A stretch of DNA of 22,987 bases from HGM04593 sp045647885. Its GTDB lineage: Bacteria > Bacteroidota > Bacteroidia > Bacteroidales > Bacteroidaceae. The stretch lies in the NCBI GenBank assembly GCA_045647885.1, contig JAZRMX010000017.1, positions 1-22,987 on the forward strand. The letters are read 5' to 3'. The notes beneath the pieces were generated by a model. That model was not told where the DNA came from and made no database searches. It saw only the letters and a list, made by a program, of their open reading frames with translations. The position numbers and the translations under genes were made by a program. Positions within the stretch are counted from its first letter, which is position 1, and every line of letters begins with the position of its first letter. Below, piece by piece: positions 14,766-22,813 of the stretch.

Positions 14766-17384
14766 ATGCTCACATCAAAAGAGATTAGAGAATCTTTCAA
14801 ACAATTCTTTCAAGGGAAAGGGCACCTTATAGTACCCTCGGCACCCATGGTTGTCAAAGACGACCCCACACTTATGTTTACCAACGCTGGTATGCACCAC
14901 TTCAAGGATATTATCCTTGGCAACACCCCTGCAAAGAGCAAGCGTGTTGCCGACTCGCAGAAATGTCTGCGCGTTAGCGGTAAGCACAACGACCTGGAGG
15001 AGGTTGGTCACGACACCTACCACCACACAATGTTCGAGATGCTCGGTAACTGGTCATTCGGCGACTATTTCAAAGAAGACGCCATCAACTGGGCGTGGGA
15101 GTTCCTTACAAAGGTTGCAAAGCTCGACCCCGAGCGTATGTACGCAACTGTATTCGAGGGTAGCGAGGCTGAAGGTCTTGAGCGCGACAACGAGGCTGCT
15201 GCCATCTGGAGCAAGCACCTCCCCGCCGACAGAATCATAAACGGTAACCACAAAGACAACTTCTGGGAGATGGGCGACACAGGCCCCTGCGGTCCCTGCT
15301 CCGAGATTCACATCGACCTTCGTAGCGAAGAGGAGCGCAAAGCAATCCCCGGCCGCGAGCTCGTAAACGGTTCACACCCCCAGGTAATTGAGATATGGAA
15401 CCTCGTGTTTATGCAGTTCAACCGTATGGCCGACGGCCACCTCGAAGAGCTCCCCGCAAAGGTTATCGATACCGGTATGGGATTCGAGCGCCTCTGTATG
15501 GCTTTGCAGGGCAAGCAGTCGAACTACGACACCGACGTATTCCAGCCCATCATCAAAGCCATTGGTGAGATTAGCGGCAAGAGCTATGGAAAAGAGGAAA
15601 TGGTGGATGTTGCAATGCGCGTAATTGCCGACCACATACGTACAATCTCATTCTCAATAACCGACGGACAGCTCCCCTCTAATGCAAAAGCCGGTTACGT
15701 TATACGCCGCATCCTGCGTCGTGCCGTACGTTACGGTTACACCTTCCTTGAGCAGAAACAGGCATTTATGTACAAACTCGTGCCCACACTCATCGAGAAT
15801 ATGGGCGACGCTTACCCCGAGCTCAAACAGCAGCAGGAGCTTATCACAAAGGTAATAAAAGAGGAGGAGGATTCATTCCTTCGCACCCTCGACACAGGTA
15901 TGCACCTGCTCGACAAGGTAATCTCTGCTACAAAAGCCGAGGGCAAGAGCGAGATCAGTGGTGTTGAAGCATTCACCCTCTACGACACATTCGGCTTCCC
16001 CATCGACCTCACACAGCTCATTCTTCGTGAGAACGGCCTCACTGTAAATATGCAGCAGTTCGACGAGGAGATGCTCAAGCAGAAGACACGCGCACGCAAC
16101 GCAGCAGCCGTAGAGAACGGCGACTGGGTAACCGTGAGCGAGGGCGACTGCACCTTCGTGGGCTACGACAACACACAGTACGAAACAACAATCTTGCGTT
16201 ACCGCCAGACAAAGCAGAAGAACCAGACTCTCTACCAGATTGTACTGAAAGAGACTCCCTTCTATGCTGAAAGCGGAGGTCAGGTGGGCGACACCGGTTA
16301 CCTCATCTGTGGCGACGAGCGCATTGAGGTTATCGACACCAAAAAGGAGAACAACCTCCCCATACACATCACCAAACAGCTACCCGCAGACGCCGGAGCA
16401 ACCTTCCGCGCCGAGGTAAACGAGAAGAAACGCAACGCCTGCGCAGCCAACCACTCATGCACACACTTGCTCGACCAAGCTTTGCGCCAGGTGCTCGGCA
16501 CACACGTAGAGCAAAAAGGTTCACTCGTGACACCCGATTCAATACGTTTCGACTTCTCACACTTCCAGAAGGTAACCGACGAGGAGATTGAACAGGTAGA
16601 GCGCATAGTAAACGCACGCATACGCGAGAACATTCCCCTCACCGACTACCGCAACATACCCATCGAGGAGGCTAAACAGCTTGGCGCCATCGCCCTCTTC
16701 GGCGAGAAATACGGCGACCACGTACGCGTAGTAAAATTCGGTAGCTCAATTGAGTTCTGCGGTGGAACACACGTTGATGCAACTGGCCGCATCGGTATGG
16801 TAAAAATAATCTCTGAAAGCTCTGTTGCAGCCGGTGTACGCCGTATCGAGGCAATCACAGGCGAAGCACTCGAGGCACACCTCTACAAGATACAGAACCT
16901 TATGAAAGAGATACACACCCTCTTCAACAACGTACCTAACCTCAAGGCAACAATCGTGAAGTCAATTGCCGAGAATGCCGAACTCAAGAAAGAGATTGAG
17001 GAGTACGCAAAAGAGAAAGCGCTCGCAATGAAGAACGAACTTTTGAAAGATATTAAAGAGCGTGCAGGCGTGCGTTACATAAGCGCAATGCTCCCCGCAG
17101 CACCTGCAACCGTAAAAGACATCGTCTTTGCACTGCGCCAGGAACAGCCCGAAAACCTCTTCGTGGTAATCGGTAGCGTATACAACGACAAACCCCAGCT
17201 CACAATCTCGGCAAGTTCCGACCTTGTGGAGCGTGGTATCAACGCCGGTAAAATTGTCGGCCAGGCAGCAAAAGAGATGCAAGGCGGTGGCGGTGGCCAG
17301 GCACACTTTGCACAAGCAGGCGGTAAGAACCCTGCAGGCGTAAAGGCAGCCATAGACAAGGTATTCGAGATTGCCGAAATCTAA
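14766..17384 (+). CDS. alaS: Alanyl-tRNA synthetase
   Basis: An 872-residue class II synthetase that charges tRNA-Ala in the cytoplasm and clears mischarged Ser/Gly-tRNA. The N-terminal aminoacylation domain carries R-V-A-D-S-Q-K-C-L-R (60-69) and the T-M-F-E-M-L-G-N-W-S-F-G-D-Y-F-K block (88-103). The editing domain has all four zinc/catalytic ligands: H563 and H567 (N-H-S-C-T-H) and C665 and H669 (C-G-G-T-H). The C-Ala domain ends with a G-G-G-G-G-Q-A-H-F-A-Q-A-G-G stretch near 838-852. Length is the family's usual 870-880. The start, MLTSKEIRESF, follows an A-rich leader. Codon choice is strongly biased, as for a highly expressed gene. Single-gene unit with its own promoter and terminator. 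Confidence 0.98.
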   Translation: MLTSKEIRESFKQFFQGKGHLIVPSAPMVVKDDPTLMFTNAGMHHFKDIILGNTPAKSKRVADSQKCLRVSGKHNDLEEVGHDTYHHTMFEMLGNWSFGDYFKEDAINWAWEFLTKVAKLDPERMYATVFEGSEAEGLERDNEAAAIWSKHLPADRIINGNHKDNFWEMGDTGPCGPCSEIHIDLRSEEERKAIPGRELVNGSHPQVIEIWNLVFMQFNRMADGHLEELPAKVIDTGMGFERLCMALQGKQSNYDTDVFQPIIKAIGEISGKSYGKEEMVDVAMRVIADHIRTISFSITDGQLPSNAKAGYVIRRILRRAVRYGYTFLEQKQAFMYKLVPTLIENMGDAYPELKQQQELITKVIKEEEDSFLRTLDTGMHLLDKVISATKAEGKSEISGVEAFTLYDTFGFPIDLTQLILRENGLTVNMQQFDEEMLKQKTRARNAAAVENGDWVTVSEGDCTFVGYDNTQYETTILRYRQTKQKNQTLYQIVLKETPFYAESGGQVGDTGYLICGDERIEVIDTKKENNLPIHITKQLPADAGATFRAEVNEKKRNACAANHSCTHLLDQALRQVLGTHVEQKGSLVTPDSIRFDFSHFQKVTDEEIEQVERIVNARIRENIPLTDYRNIPIEEAKQLGAIALFGEKYGDHVRVVKFGSSIEFCGGTHVDATGRIGMVKIISESSVAAGVRRIEAITGEALEAHLYKIQNLMKEIHTLFNNVPNLKATIVKSIAENAELKKEIEEYAKEKALAMKNELLKDIKERAGVRYISAMLPAAPATVKDIVFALRQEQPENLFVVIGSVYNDKPQLTISASSDLVERGINAGKIVGQAAKEMQGGGGGQAHFAQAGGKNPAGVKAAIDKVFEIAEI

Positions 17385-17400
17385 TAAAAGGCTATACCAT

Positions 17401-17443
17401 AAAAAGAGAAGTTCCCGCCATAAGTGCAGGAACTTCTCTTTTT
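17401..17443 (+). terminator. Rho-independent terminator of alaS
   Basis: A perfect 15-bp stem, AAAAAGAGAAGTTCC (17401-17415) with GGAACTTCTCTTTTT (17429-17443), has a 13-base loop and ends in a T-run. It starts 16 bases after the alaS stop. Confidence 0.92.
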
Positions 17444-17526
17444 ATATACCCTTACCCGAACCACTCCTTACTATCGTTGTTCTTATATGTAATTGAGTTC
17501 ATTAACCGTTAAAAACAATTACAACA

Positions 17527-17670
17527 ATGAAAAAGGAGTATCAACAACCCAAAGCAACAATTATTGGAATGGAAACGTGTAACATAATAGCAGCATCCGA
17601 CACTAAACAGGCAAGCCGGGAACAAATTAATTATGAGAACAAAGGGTGGGACAATCTGTGGGAGGAGTAA
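17527..17670 (+). CDS. Small protein of 47 residues, unknown function
   Basis: The ATG at 17527 opens a 47-codon frame ending TAA 17668-17670, preceded by an A-rich leader as in neighbouring genes. The product begins MKKEYQQPKATIIGMET, has a small-residue stretch N-I-I-A-A-S-D, and ends acidic and Trp-rich (G-W-D-N-L-W-E-E). One Cys (C18). I recall a loose class of Bacteroidales small proteins with a K-K-x-Y-x-x-P opening, an M-E-T-like core, an A-S patch and a W/D/E-rich tail; their function is not established and some resemble peptide precursors. No signal peptide or TM. It is isolated by the alaS terminator upstream and converges on the helicase gene with 6 bases between stops. Confidence 0.7.
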   Translation: MKKEYQQPKATIIGMETCNIIAASDTKQASREQINYENKGWDNLWEE

Positions 17671-17676
17671 GGTTCA

Positions 17677-19110
17677 CTACTCCACCTGCTTATCACTCCA
17701 ATTAACAAGATACAGGCGTTCCGTTGCACGAGTAAAAGCCGTGTAAAGCCAACGATAATAGTCGGACGTTGCCATATCGGGAGTTACATACCCCTGGTCG
17801 AGGAAGACCCGCTTCCACTGGCCACCCTGCGCCTTGTGACAGGTTACTGCATAGCCATATTTCACCTGGAGAGCATTGTAATAAGGATTCTTACGTACCT
17901 CCTCCATTCTTTTACGTTTCGATTTTATTTCGGGATAATCCTCCCACACAGCAGCAAGTAACGCTTCACTCTCGCCTCGTGTGAGAGAAGGCGATTCGCT
18001 TGTAAGCGTGCCAAGCATAATCTTTACATCAAGCTCACAATCCTCGTAGTCGTTGAATGCAAGAGTAACATCGGCAAAACGAAAACCATACATCTCCTCC
18101 GTGCCTCCAACATAAACAATCTCCGCCATATCGCCATTGGCTATAAAATCTATTTTTTCAAGAATACTCTTGTCCACCTTGCCCAATTCTTCGCGCCAAT
18201 AATAATTGTTCTTTACAACCATAAGCATATCACCACGGCTCAGTTCATCCTCGCGATAAAGGATGCGGCGGCGCACCCCCTCGTTGTAAACATTGGCGCG
18301 TTTGTTTGAACGGCACAATATAATAGTTTCCTCTAACCCCACATCGCCGTAACAACTGTCGATAGCCTCAATAAGTTCCTCGCCCTGCACACGGCAAACA
18401 TCGGCAAAGCCTTTGAGCCTTATTTGCGGCAGATAACCGGCATCGCCCGTGGCTATTACACGACGCAGCATTGTGGCATTCTGCAAAATACCCGACCCGT
18501 CGAGCTGACGCATAACCTGTGTGAGCTCCATACCCTGCACAGAGAGAAACATTGAGCGCAGATAGTCGGGAGAAAGAGCCGGTGAGAGCAACTCTCCAAC
18601 CGGTGGCAGCTGCGCTGTATCGCCAAGCAGCAGCAATGAACACCCCCTGCCCGAATAGACAAATTCCACAAGGTCGTCGAGAAGAGCGCCGGAGCCGAAG
18701 CCCGACACCCCCTCATTGGCTATCATAGAGGCCTCGTCTACTATGAACAGCGTGTTCACAGCCCTGTTCTCCATAAGCGAAAATGCCGAACTGTCCATAA
18801 TGCTCTTTTGCCTGTATATCCACTTGTGAATAGTATAGGCAGGCAACCCCGAATATGAAGAGAAGACCTTTGCTGCACGCCCGGTGGGAGCCAGAAGAAC
18901 AACACGCCTCTCGAGCTGCGACATTGTTCTCACAAGAGCAGACACAAGCGTGGTTTTACCCGTACCGGCATAACCGCACAGCAGGAAAACCTTCCTATCG
19001 TCTCCCGACAGGATAAATTCCGATATTTTTTCGAGCGAATTTTCCTGCTCATCTGTTGGAACGAAAGGAAAATTTGATTTAATTTGCGAGGTTAAATATT
19101 TATTTATCAC
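17677..19110 (-). CDS. ATP-dependent DNA helicase, Dda/RecD-like (SF1B)
   Basis: A 477-residue stand-alone superfamily 1 helicase, close in size to phage T4 Dda rather than to RecD2. Motifs in order: P-T-D-E-Q (Q-motif-like, 18-22), Walker A G-Y-A-G-T-G-K-T-T (46-54), Ia A-P-T-G-R-A-A-K (74-81), Walker B F-I-V-D-E-A-S-M (122-129), III L-L-G-D-T-A-Q-L-P-P-V-G (161-172), then a C-terminal UvrD_C_2-type half with Y-A-V-T-C-H-K-A-Q-G (near 430) and Y-T-A-F-T-R-A (near 460). There are no RecB/RecC genes near, so a role in replication or repair is inferred only. The start appears to be GTG at 19110, because a TAA lies two codons upstream and the next Met is residue 63, inside the helicase core. Confidence 0.9.
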   Translation of the reverse strand: MINKYLTSQIKSNFPFVPTDEQENSLEKISEFILSGDDRKVFLLCGYAGTGKTTLVSALVRTMSQLERRVVLLAPTGRAAKVFSSYSGLPAYTIHKWIYRQKSIMDSSAFSLMENRAVNTLFIVDEASMIANEGVSGFGSGALLDDLVEFVYSGRGCSLLLLGDTAQLPPVGELLSPALSPDYLRSMFLSVQGMELTQVMRQLDGSGILQNATMLRRVIATGDAGYLPQIRLKGFADVCRVQGEELIEAIDSCYGDVGLEETIILCRSNKRANVYNEGVRRRILYREDELSRGDMLMVVKNNYYWREELGKVDKSILEKIDFIANGDMAEIVYVGGTEEMYGFRFADVTLAFNDYEDCELDVKIMLGTLTSESPSLTRGESEALLAAVWEDYPEIKSKRKRMEEVRKNPYYNALQVKYGYAVTCHKAQGGQWKRVFLDQGYVTPDMATSDYYRWLYTAFTRATERLYLVNWSDKQVE

Positions 19111-19163
19111 AATTTACCAATAAATAATATATACTATAAAAACGATAATTCGTTTTTTTATCT

Positions 19164-19171
19164 TATTTTTG
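19164..19171 (+). promoter_or_regulatory. Predicted -7 element for the 19206-rsmD genes
   Basis: TATTTTTG fits TAnnTTTG, 34 bases before the start at 19206. The surrounding 95 bases between the divergent helicase and this gene are very AT-rich, so chance matches are likelier here; no clear -33 box. Confidence 0.4.
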
Positions 19172-19205
19172 CAACACGAAAGTACATAAATTAAATATAG
19201 TAACA

Positions 19206-19892
19206 ATGAAAAACGTCTTAAAAGTATTACTCTTTGCAGCAGTTGCAGGTTTGGCATACATCAGCTACCGCAGCATTATGGACCCCATTGAGTTCTCTGA
19301 AGTACGCGCAGCGCGTGAAAAGCAGATTATTGCACGCCTCATCGACATCCGTACAGCACAGATTGAGTACCGTAACAACCACGAAGGAGCATATGCCGAC
19401 AACTTCGATTCACTCATCGACTTCCTTAAAACAGCTCAAATGCCCATCATTCTTAAAGTGGGAGAGCTCGACGATGCACAGCTTGAGCGCGGTCTTACCG
19501 AGGATAAAGCTCTCGAAATGATAAAGAAAGCTGAAAAAACCGGTAAATGGGGCGAGGTTGATAAAGAAGGATTGCGCGATTTCCGCCGTGACACATCTTG
19601 GATTGCTCTCCTCGATACAATCTATCCCAAAACTTTCGTTGCCGATTCACTTGCTTTCGTTCCCTTCGGCAATGGCGCAAAATTTGAGATTCTCACAAGC
19701 TGCGACACCACAAAATCGGGTAGCGCACAGTACCTCTTCGAGGCACGCACTCCCTATGAGACTTACCTCGAGGATGTGAACAAGCAGGAACTTGCCAACC
19801 TTAAATACCAGATGAAGAAAATGGGCCGTTACTGCGGTTTGAAAGTTGGTGACGTTGAGAACCCCAACAACAACGCTGGTAACTGGGAATAA
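19206..19892 (+). CDS. Conserved hypothetical protein with N-terminal membrane anchor
   Basis: I do not recognise a characterised family. The 228-residue product has one N-terminal hydrophobic segment (about 4-21, V-L-K-V-L-L-F-A-A-V-A-G-L-A-Y-I) followed by a charged helical stretch (31-58) and a mixed alpha/beta remainder; most of it would be periplasmic. The start, a TM helix then a long amphipathic helix, superficially recalls type IV pilin-like proteins, but there is no prepilin peptidase G/E site. Cysteines occur only at 165 and 209-210 region. Codon bias resembles that of the highly expressed alaS. The DUF3822 gene follows after 10 bases, then rsmD, so it is the first of three co-directional genes. 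Confidence 0.75.
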   Translation: MKNVLKVLLFAAVAGLAYISYRSIMDPIEFSEVRAAREKQIIARLIDIRTAQIEYRNNHEGAYADNFDSLIDFLKTAQMPIILKVGELDDAQLERGLTEDKALEMIKKAEKTGKWGEVDKEGLRDFRRDTSWIALLDTIYPKTFVADSLAFVPFGNGAKFEILTSCDTTKSGSAQYLFEARTPYETYLEDVNKQELANLKYQMKKMGRYCGLKVGDVENPNNNAGNWE

Positions 19893-19902
19893 TCTCTCTT
19901 TG

Positions 19903-20703
19903 ATGAAAGGAGAAAACAGACCATACAAAACATTATCCATTCGTATAAGTACGGATGGATTTTGTTTTTGCACCTATACGGGTGGTAACCCCGACAGTGT
20001 GCAATACCATTTTCACAAAGCCGACAACGACAGCACCCTCTATGCCAACCTGTGCAAGGCAATAGACAAATGCCCACTTGACCTCGACGGGGTTACTGAT
20101 ATAAAAGCCATTATAGTAAGCGGCGACTTCACCACCATTCCTGCAGAATATGATAACAAGAACAACCACAAGATTTTCTACAGGAGCTGCTTCCCAAAAG
20201 CCGACACCAACGTGGAGATTGTAGCCAACAGGCTCACCGCACAGAACATCACAGTACTCTTCCCCGTTGAGAAGAACATTTATAACCACCTTGCATCAAT
20301 GGGCAACGTAAGTTATTACACACCTGCCAGTATTCTGCTTGGCTACATTGCGCGCCAACAATTCGACAGCGAAAAGTTTATGCTAGCCTACTATATGAAC
20401 GAGGGCGCGTTGCTCATCTCCATTAACAGCGGAAAGGTGGAGCTTATGAACTTCTTCACTACCGACAACAACCACAACCAGCTATACTACCTGCTGGCAA
20501 TATGGAAAGCCCAAGGCCTCTCACAAAGCGACGACAAGCTCATACTTTGTGGCAACAAACGTGTGGAGGAGCTGTCGGTAATAATTTCACAATTCATACG
20601 CAACCGTGTACGCATAAACCCAAGCGAGCTTTTCGCCCCGAACCTGCTCAACAGAATAGGCGACACACCCTTTGACATTCAAGCACTACTACTATGCGAA
20701 TAA
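19903..20703 (+). CDS. DUF3822 family protein
   Basis: A 266-residue Bacteroidota-specific protein. The start MKGENRPYKTLSIRIS (19903) is chosen over 19846, which would overlap the previous gene. Visible features are alternating strands and helices: L-S-I-R-I-S-T-D-G-F-C-F near the start, A-I-I-V-S-G-D-F-T-T-I-P, and a second half with A-L-L-I-S-I-N-S-G-K-V-E-L-M-N-F-F and L-I-L-C-G-N. This layout (two similar halves each opening with a strand-turn-strand and D/N-S-G) is consistent with an actin/RNase H-like ATPase fold, which is my inference. No signal or TM. It overlaps rsmD by 10 bases, implying translational coupling to that rRNA methyltransferase; this pairing is one I recall widely in Bacteroidota. 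Confidence 0.85.
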   Translation: MKGENRPYKTLSIRISTDGFCFCTYTGGNPDSVQYHFHKADNDSTLYANLCKAIDKCPLDLDGVTDIKAIIVSGDFTTIPAEYDNKNNHKIFYRSCFPKADTNVEIVANRLTAQNITVLFPVEKNIYNHLASMGNVSYYTPASILLGYIARQQFDSEKFMLAYYMNEGALLISINSGKVELMNFFTTDNNHNQLYYLLAIWKAQGLSQSDDKLILCGNKRVEELSVIISQFIRNRVRINPSELFAPNLLNRIGDTPFDIQALLLCE

Positions 20704-21233
20704 TAAGCGGAAAATACAAAGGAAGACATTTCGACATTCCACGCAACTTCAAGGCACGCCCTACTACCGATTTTGCAAAAGAAAACCTCTTCAATATTCT
20801 GTGTAACATTATAGATTTTGAGGAGACACACGCACTCGACCTCTTTTCGGGCACGGGTAGCATAAGTCTCGAACTGCTCTCCCGCGGTTGCCTGTCGGTA
20901 ACATCGGTGGAAATGGATTCGCTGCACTTCTCTCACTTGAGAAAAAGCGCCACCACGCTTAACGACAGTAGCTGGCAGCTTGTACGCGACGATGTTTTCC
21001 GCTATATTCGCCGTTGCAACAGCAGCTACGACCTTATTTTTGCCGACCCACCTTATGCTCTGAAAGACCTCGCAAGCATACCCGACCTCATTCTGCAAAG
21101 CAATATGTTAAAGAAAGACGGCATTCTTGTTTTTGAGCACGGCAAGGACAATGACTTCAGCGAGAACCCACATTTCTTCCGCCACATTGCATACGGCAGT
21201 GTGAATTTCAGTTTCTTCAAGAAAGAGGAATAA
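20694..21233 (+). CDS. rsmD: 16S rRNA (guanine(966)-N2)-methyltransferase RsmD
   Basis: A 179-residue SAM-dependent methyltransferase that modifies G966 (E. coli numbering) of 16S rRNA in the assembling 30S subunit. Family features are in place: the opening M-R-I-I-S-G-K-Y-K-G, R-P-T-T-D-F-A-K-E-N-L-F-N (22-34), SAM motif I D-L-F-S-G-T-G-S (49-56), V-E-M-D (72-75) and the catalytic motif IV D-P-P-Y (118-121). Length is normal. Its start lies inside the end of the DUF3822 gene, so the reading of the two is probably coupled. It ends 3 bases before the stop of the convergent cardiolipin synthase gene, with no terminator visible between. Confidence 0.96.
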   Translation: MRIISGKYKGRHFDIPRNFKARPTTDFAKENLFNILCNIIDFEETHALDLFSGTGSISLELLSRGCLSVTSVEMDSLHFSHLRKSATTLNDSSWQLVRDDVFRYIRRCNSSYDLIFADPPYALKDLASIPDLILQSNMLKKDGILVFEHGKDNDFSENPHFFRHIAYGSVNFSFFKKEE

Positions 21234-21236
21234 TTC

Positions 21237-22670
21237 TCAAAGCAAGGGCGAGAAGAGCCTCGCTGCCGACTCGGCACAGCGACGCATAAACGAGCGTGAG
21301 GAGTATTCGCGCACAGAGAGCTGGTGACAACCCTTCTCGTCGTTCAGGAACACGCTTTTCAGCTTGCGTGCCACAGAGGAGGAATAGACAAAGCTGCTCA
21401 TCTCGAAATTATAGTAAAAACTGCGGAAATCAAGGTTAGCCGAGCCTACAGAGGAGACAGCATCGTCGCTCACCATAGTTTTGCCGTGCATCATACCCTC
21501 CTTATATAAAAGTACCCTCACCCCCGCCTCAAGCAGATCACCCAAATAAGAGTAAGAGGCGTAAGTCAATATAGGACTATCGGACCGCAGGGGTATCATC
21601 AGCCTCACATCAACGCCTGAAAGGGCTGCATTTATTATGGCAAGCTTCACTGCATCGTTAAGCATAAGATAAGGAGTCTGCATATAAACATACTCCCTTG
21701 CCGAAGTTATGATCATAATCAATGCCGACATTATCACGCGGTGAACACCCACCGGATTGGATTGCGCAACCTGCATCAAAGCATCGCCCATCACAGGCAT
21801 AGAGGGGAAATAACGCCCACCACTCACCAGTGAACCATTGGCAAAGTACCAATCTATAAGAAACGAAGTCTGCAAGCCGTGAACGCCGTTGCCACACACC
21901 TTGAGCATAACATCGCGCCACGCACCCCACTCCACTCCTTGAACATAACGATCGGCAATATTACAGCCGCCAACAAAACCCACACAGCCATCAACAACAA
22001 CCACCTTGCGATGGTTACGATAGTTGACTCTGTTGCCGAGAATGGGGAAATATACCTTCAAAAAAGCCTCAACCTGGCCACCCGCAAAACGTATATCCTC
22101 GAAAAAATCCTTCGCCACACGCCAACAGCCCACACTGTCGTATATCACACGCACCTCAACCCCCTCACGCGCTTTTTCAATTAGAGCATCGCGCACACGA
22201 GTGCCGAACCCATCGTCCTCAAAGATATAGAACTGCAGATGTACGTGTTCCCTTGCCGAGCGAATTGCAGCAAGCAGTTCCTCGGCAAACAGTTGCACGT
22301 CATCAATCACCTGCACTTTGTTGCCCTGAACAGGATAGGCCGATGCTGTGTTTTCAAGATAATTTACAAGGGAAGAGTAAGCCGGAGGAAACTCCACAGG
22401 CTTTTGCGCACGATAATAAAGGTGGCTACGTTGCTGTATCTGCGAAAGCGAACGGCGACCAATGTATTTTAATCTTTTTGTATCGCGCCCGAAAAAGAAA
22501 TAGAGAAGCAAACCAAGAAGAGGAAGAAACAAGAGCACCATCATCCACGCAAGAGTTTTTATGGGATTGCGGTTATTCAAAACCACCCTCACCACAATAA
22601 ATGCCGCCACAATTATGTTGCACCAATAAATGTAGCTCCACAAGCCATCTATCTGCAGAAATTCGCTCAT
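21237..22670 (-). CDS. cls: Cardiolipin synthase (phospholipase D superfamily)
   Basis: A 477-residue inner-membrane enzyme that makes cardiolipin from two phosphatidylglycerols. It has two N-terminal TM helices (about 14-31 and 41-60), then two HKD catalytic motifs: H220-x-K222-x4-D227 (in R-N-H-R-K-V-V-V-V-D) and H395-x-K397-x4-D402 (in M-H-G-K-T-M-V-S-D), each followed by the G-G-x-N / G-S-x-N element. Both sites look active. I prefer the start at 22670 (MSEFLQIDG), which places the first helix as in other Cls proteins; ATG 22700 is possible. The frame extends to a GTG at 22727, but that lies inside a terminator-like hairpin and is unlikely. It uses lipid made downstream of CdsA. Confidence 0.94.
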   Translation of the reverse strand: MSEFLQIDGLWSYIYWCNIIVAAFIVVRVVLNNRNPIKTLAWMMVLLFLPLLGLLLYFFFGRDTKRLKYIGRRSLSQIQQRSHLYYRAQKPVEFPPAYSSLVNYLENTASAYPVQGNKVQVIDDVQLFAEELLAAIRSAREHVHLQFYIFEDDGFGTRVRDALIEKAREGVEVRVIYDSVGCWRVAKDFFEDIRFAGGQVEAFLKVYFPILGNRVNYRNHRKVVVVDGCVGFVGGCNIADRYVQGVEWGAWRDVMLKVCGNGVHGLQTSFLIDWYFANGSLVSGGRYFPSMPVMGDALMQVAQSNPVGVHRVIMSALIMIITSAREYVYMQTPYLMLNDAVKLAIINAALSGVDVRLMIPLRSDSPILTYASYSYLGDLLEAGVRVLLYKEGMMHGKTMVSDDAVSSVGSANLDFRSFYYNFEMSSFVYSSSVARKLKSVFLNDEKGCHQLSVREYSSRSFMRRCAESAARLFSPLL

Positions 22671-22708
22671 ATTCAACGTGCCTTTCGCGAATATAGGCAT
22701 AAAAGAGA

Positions 22709-22745
22709 AAAAAGCTATAAAAACCACAGTTTTTTATAGCTTTTT
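22709..22745. terminator. Terminator-like perfect hairpin upstream of cls
   Basis: AAAAAGCTATAAAAA (22709-22723) and TTTTTATAGCTTTTT (22731-22745) form a perfect 15-bp stem with a 7-base loop. The stem is weak in GC (3 pairs) but ends in T-runs on both strands. On the minus strand it could end a transcript arriving from the right, before cls; it could instead be part of the cls leader. Confidence 0.55.
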
Positions 22746-22813
22746 AAGGTTTAGTAGAAATTTAGTGTGGACAAATTTATTCTTTAATAAGTTATGCTCC
22801 CTCACGCCATCCT

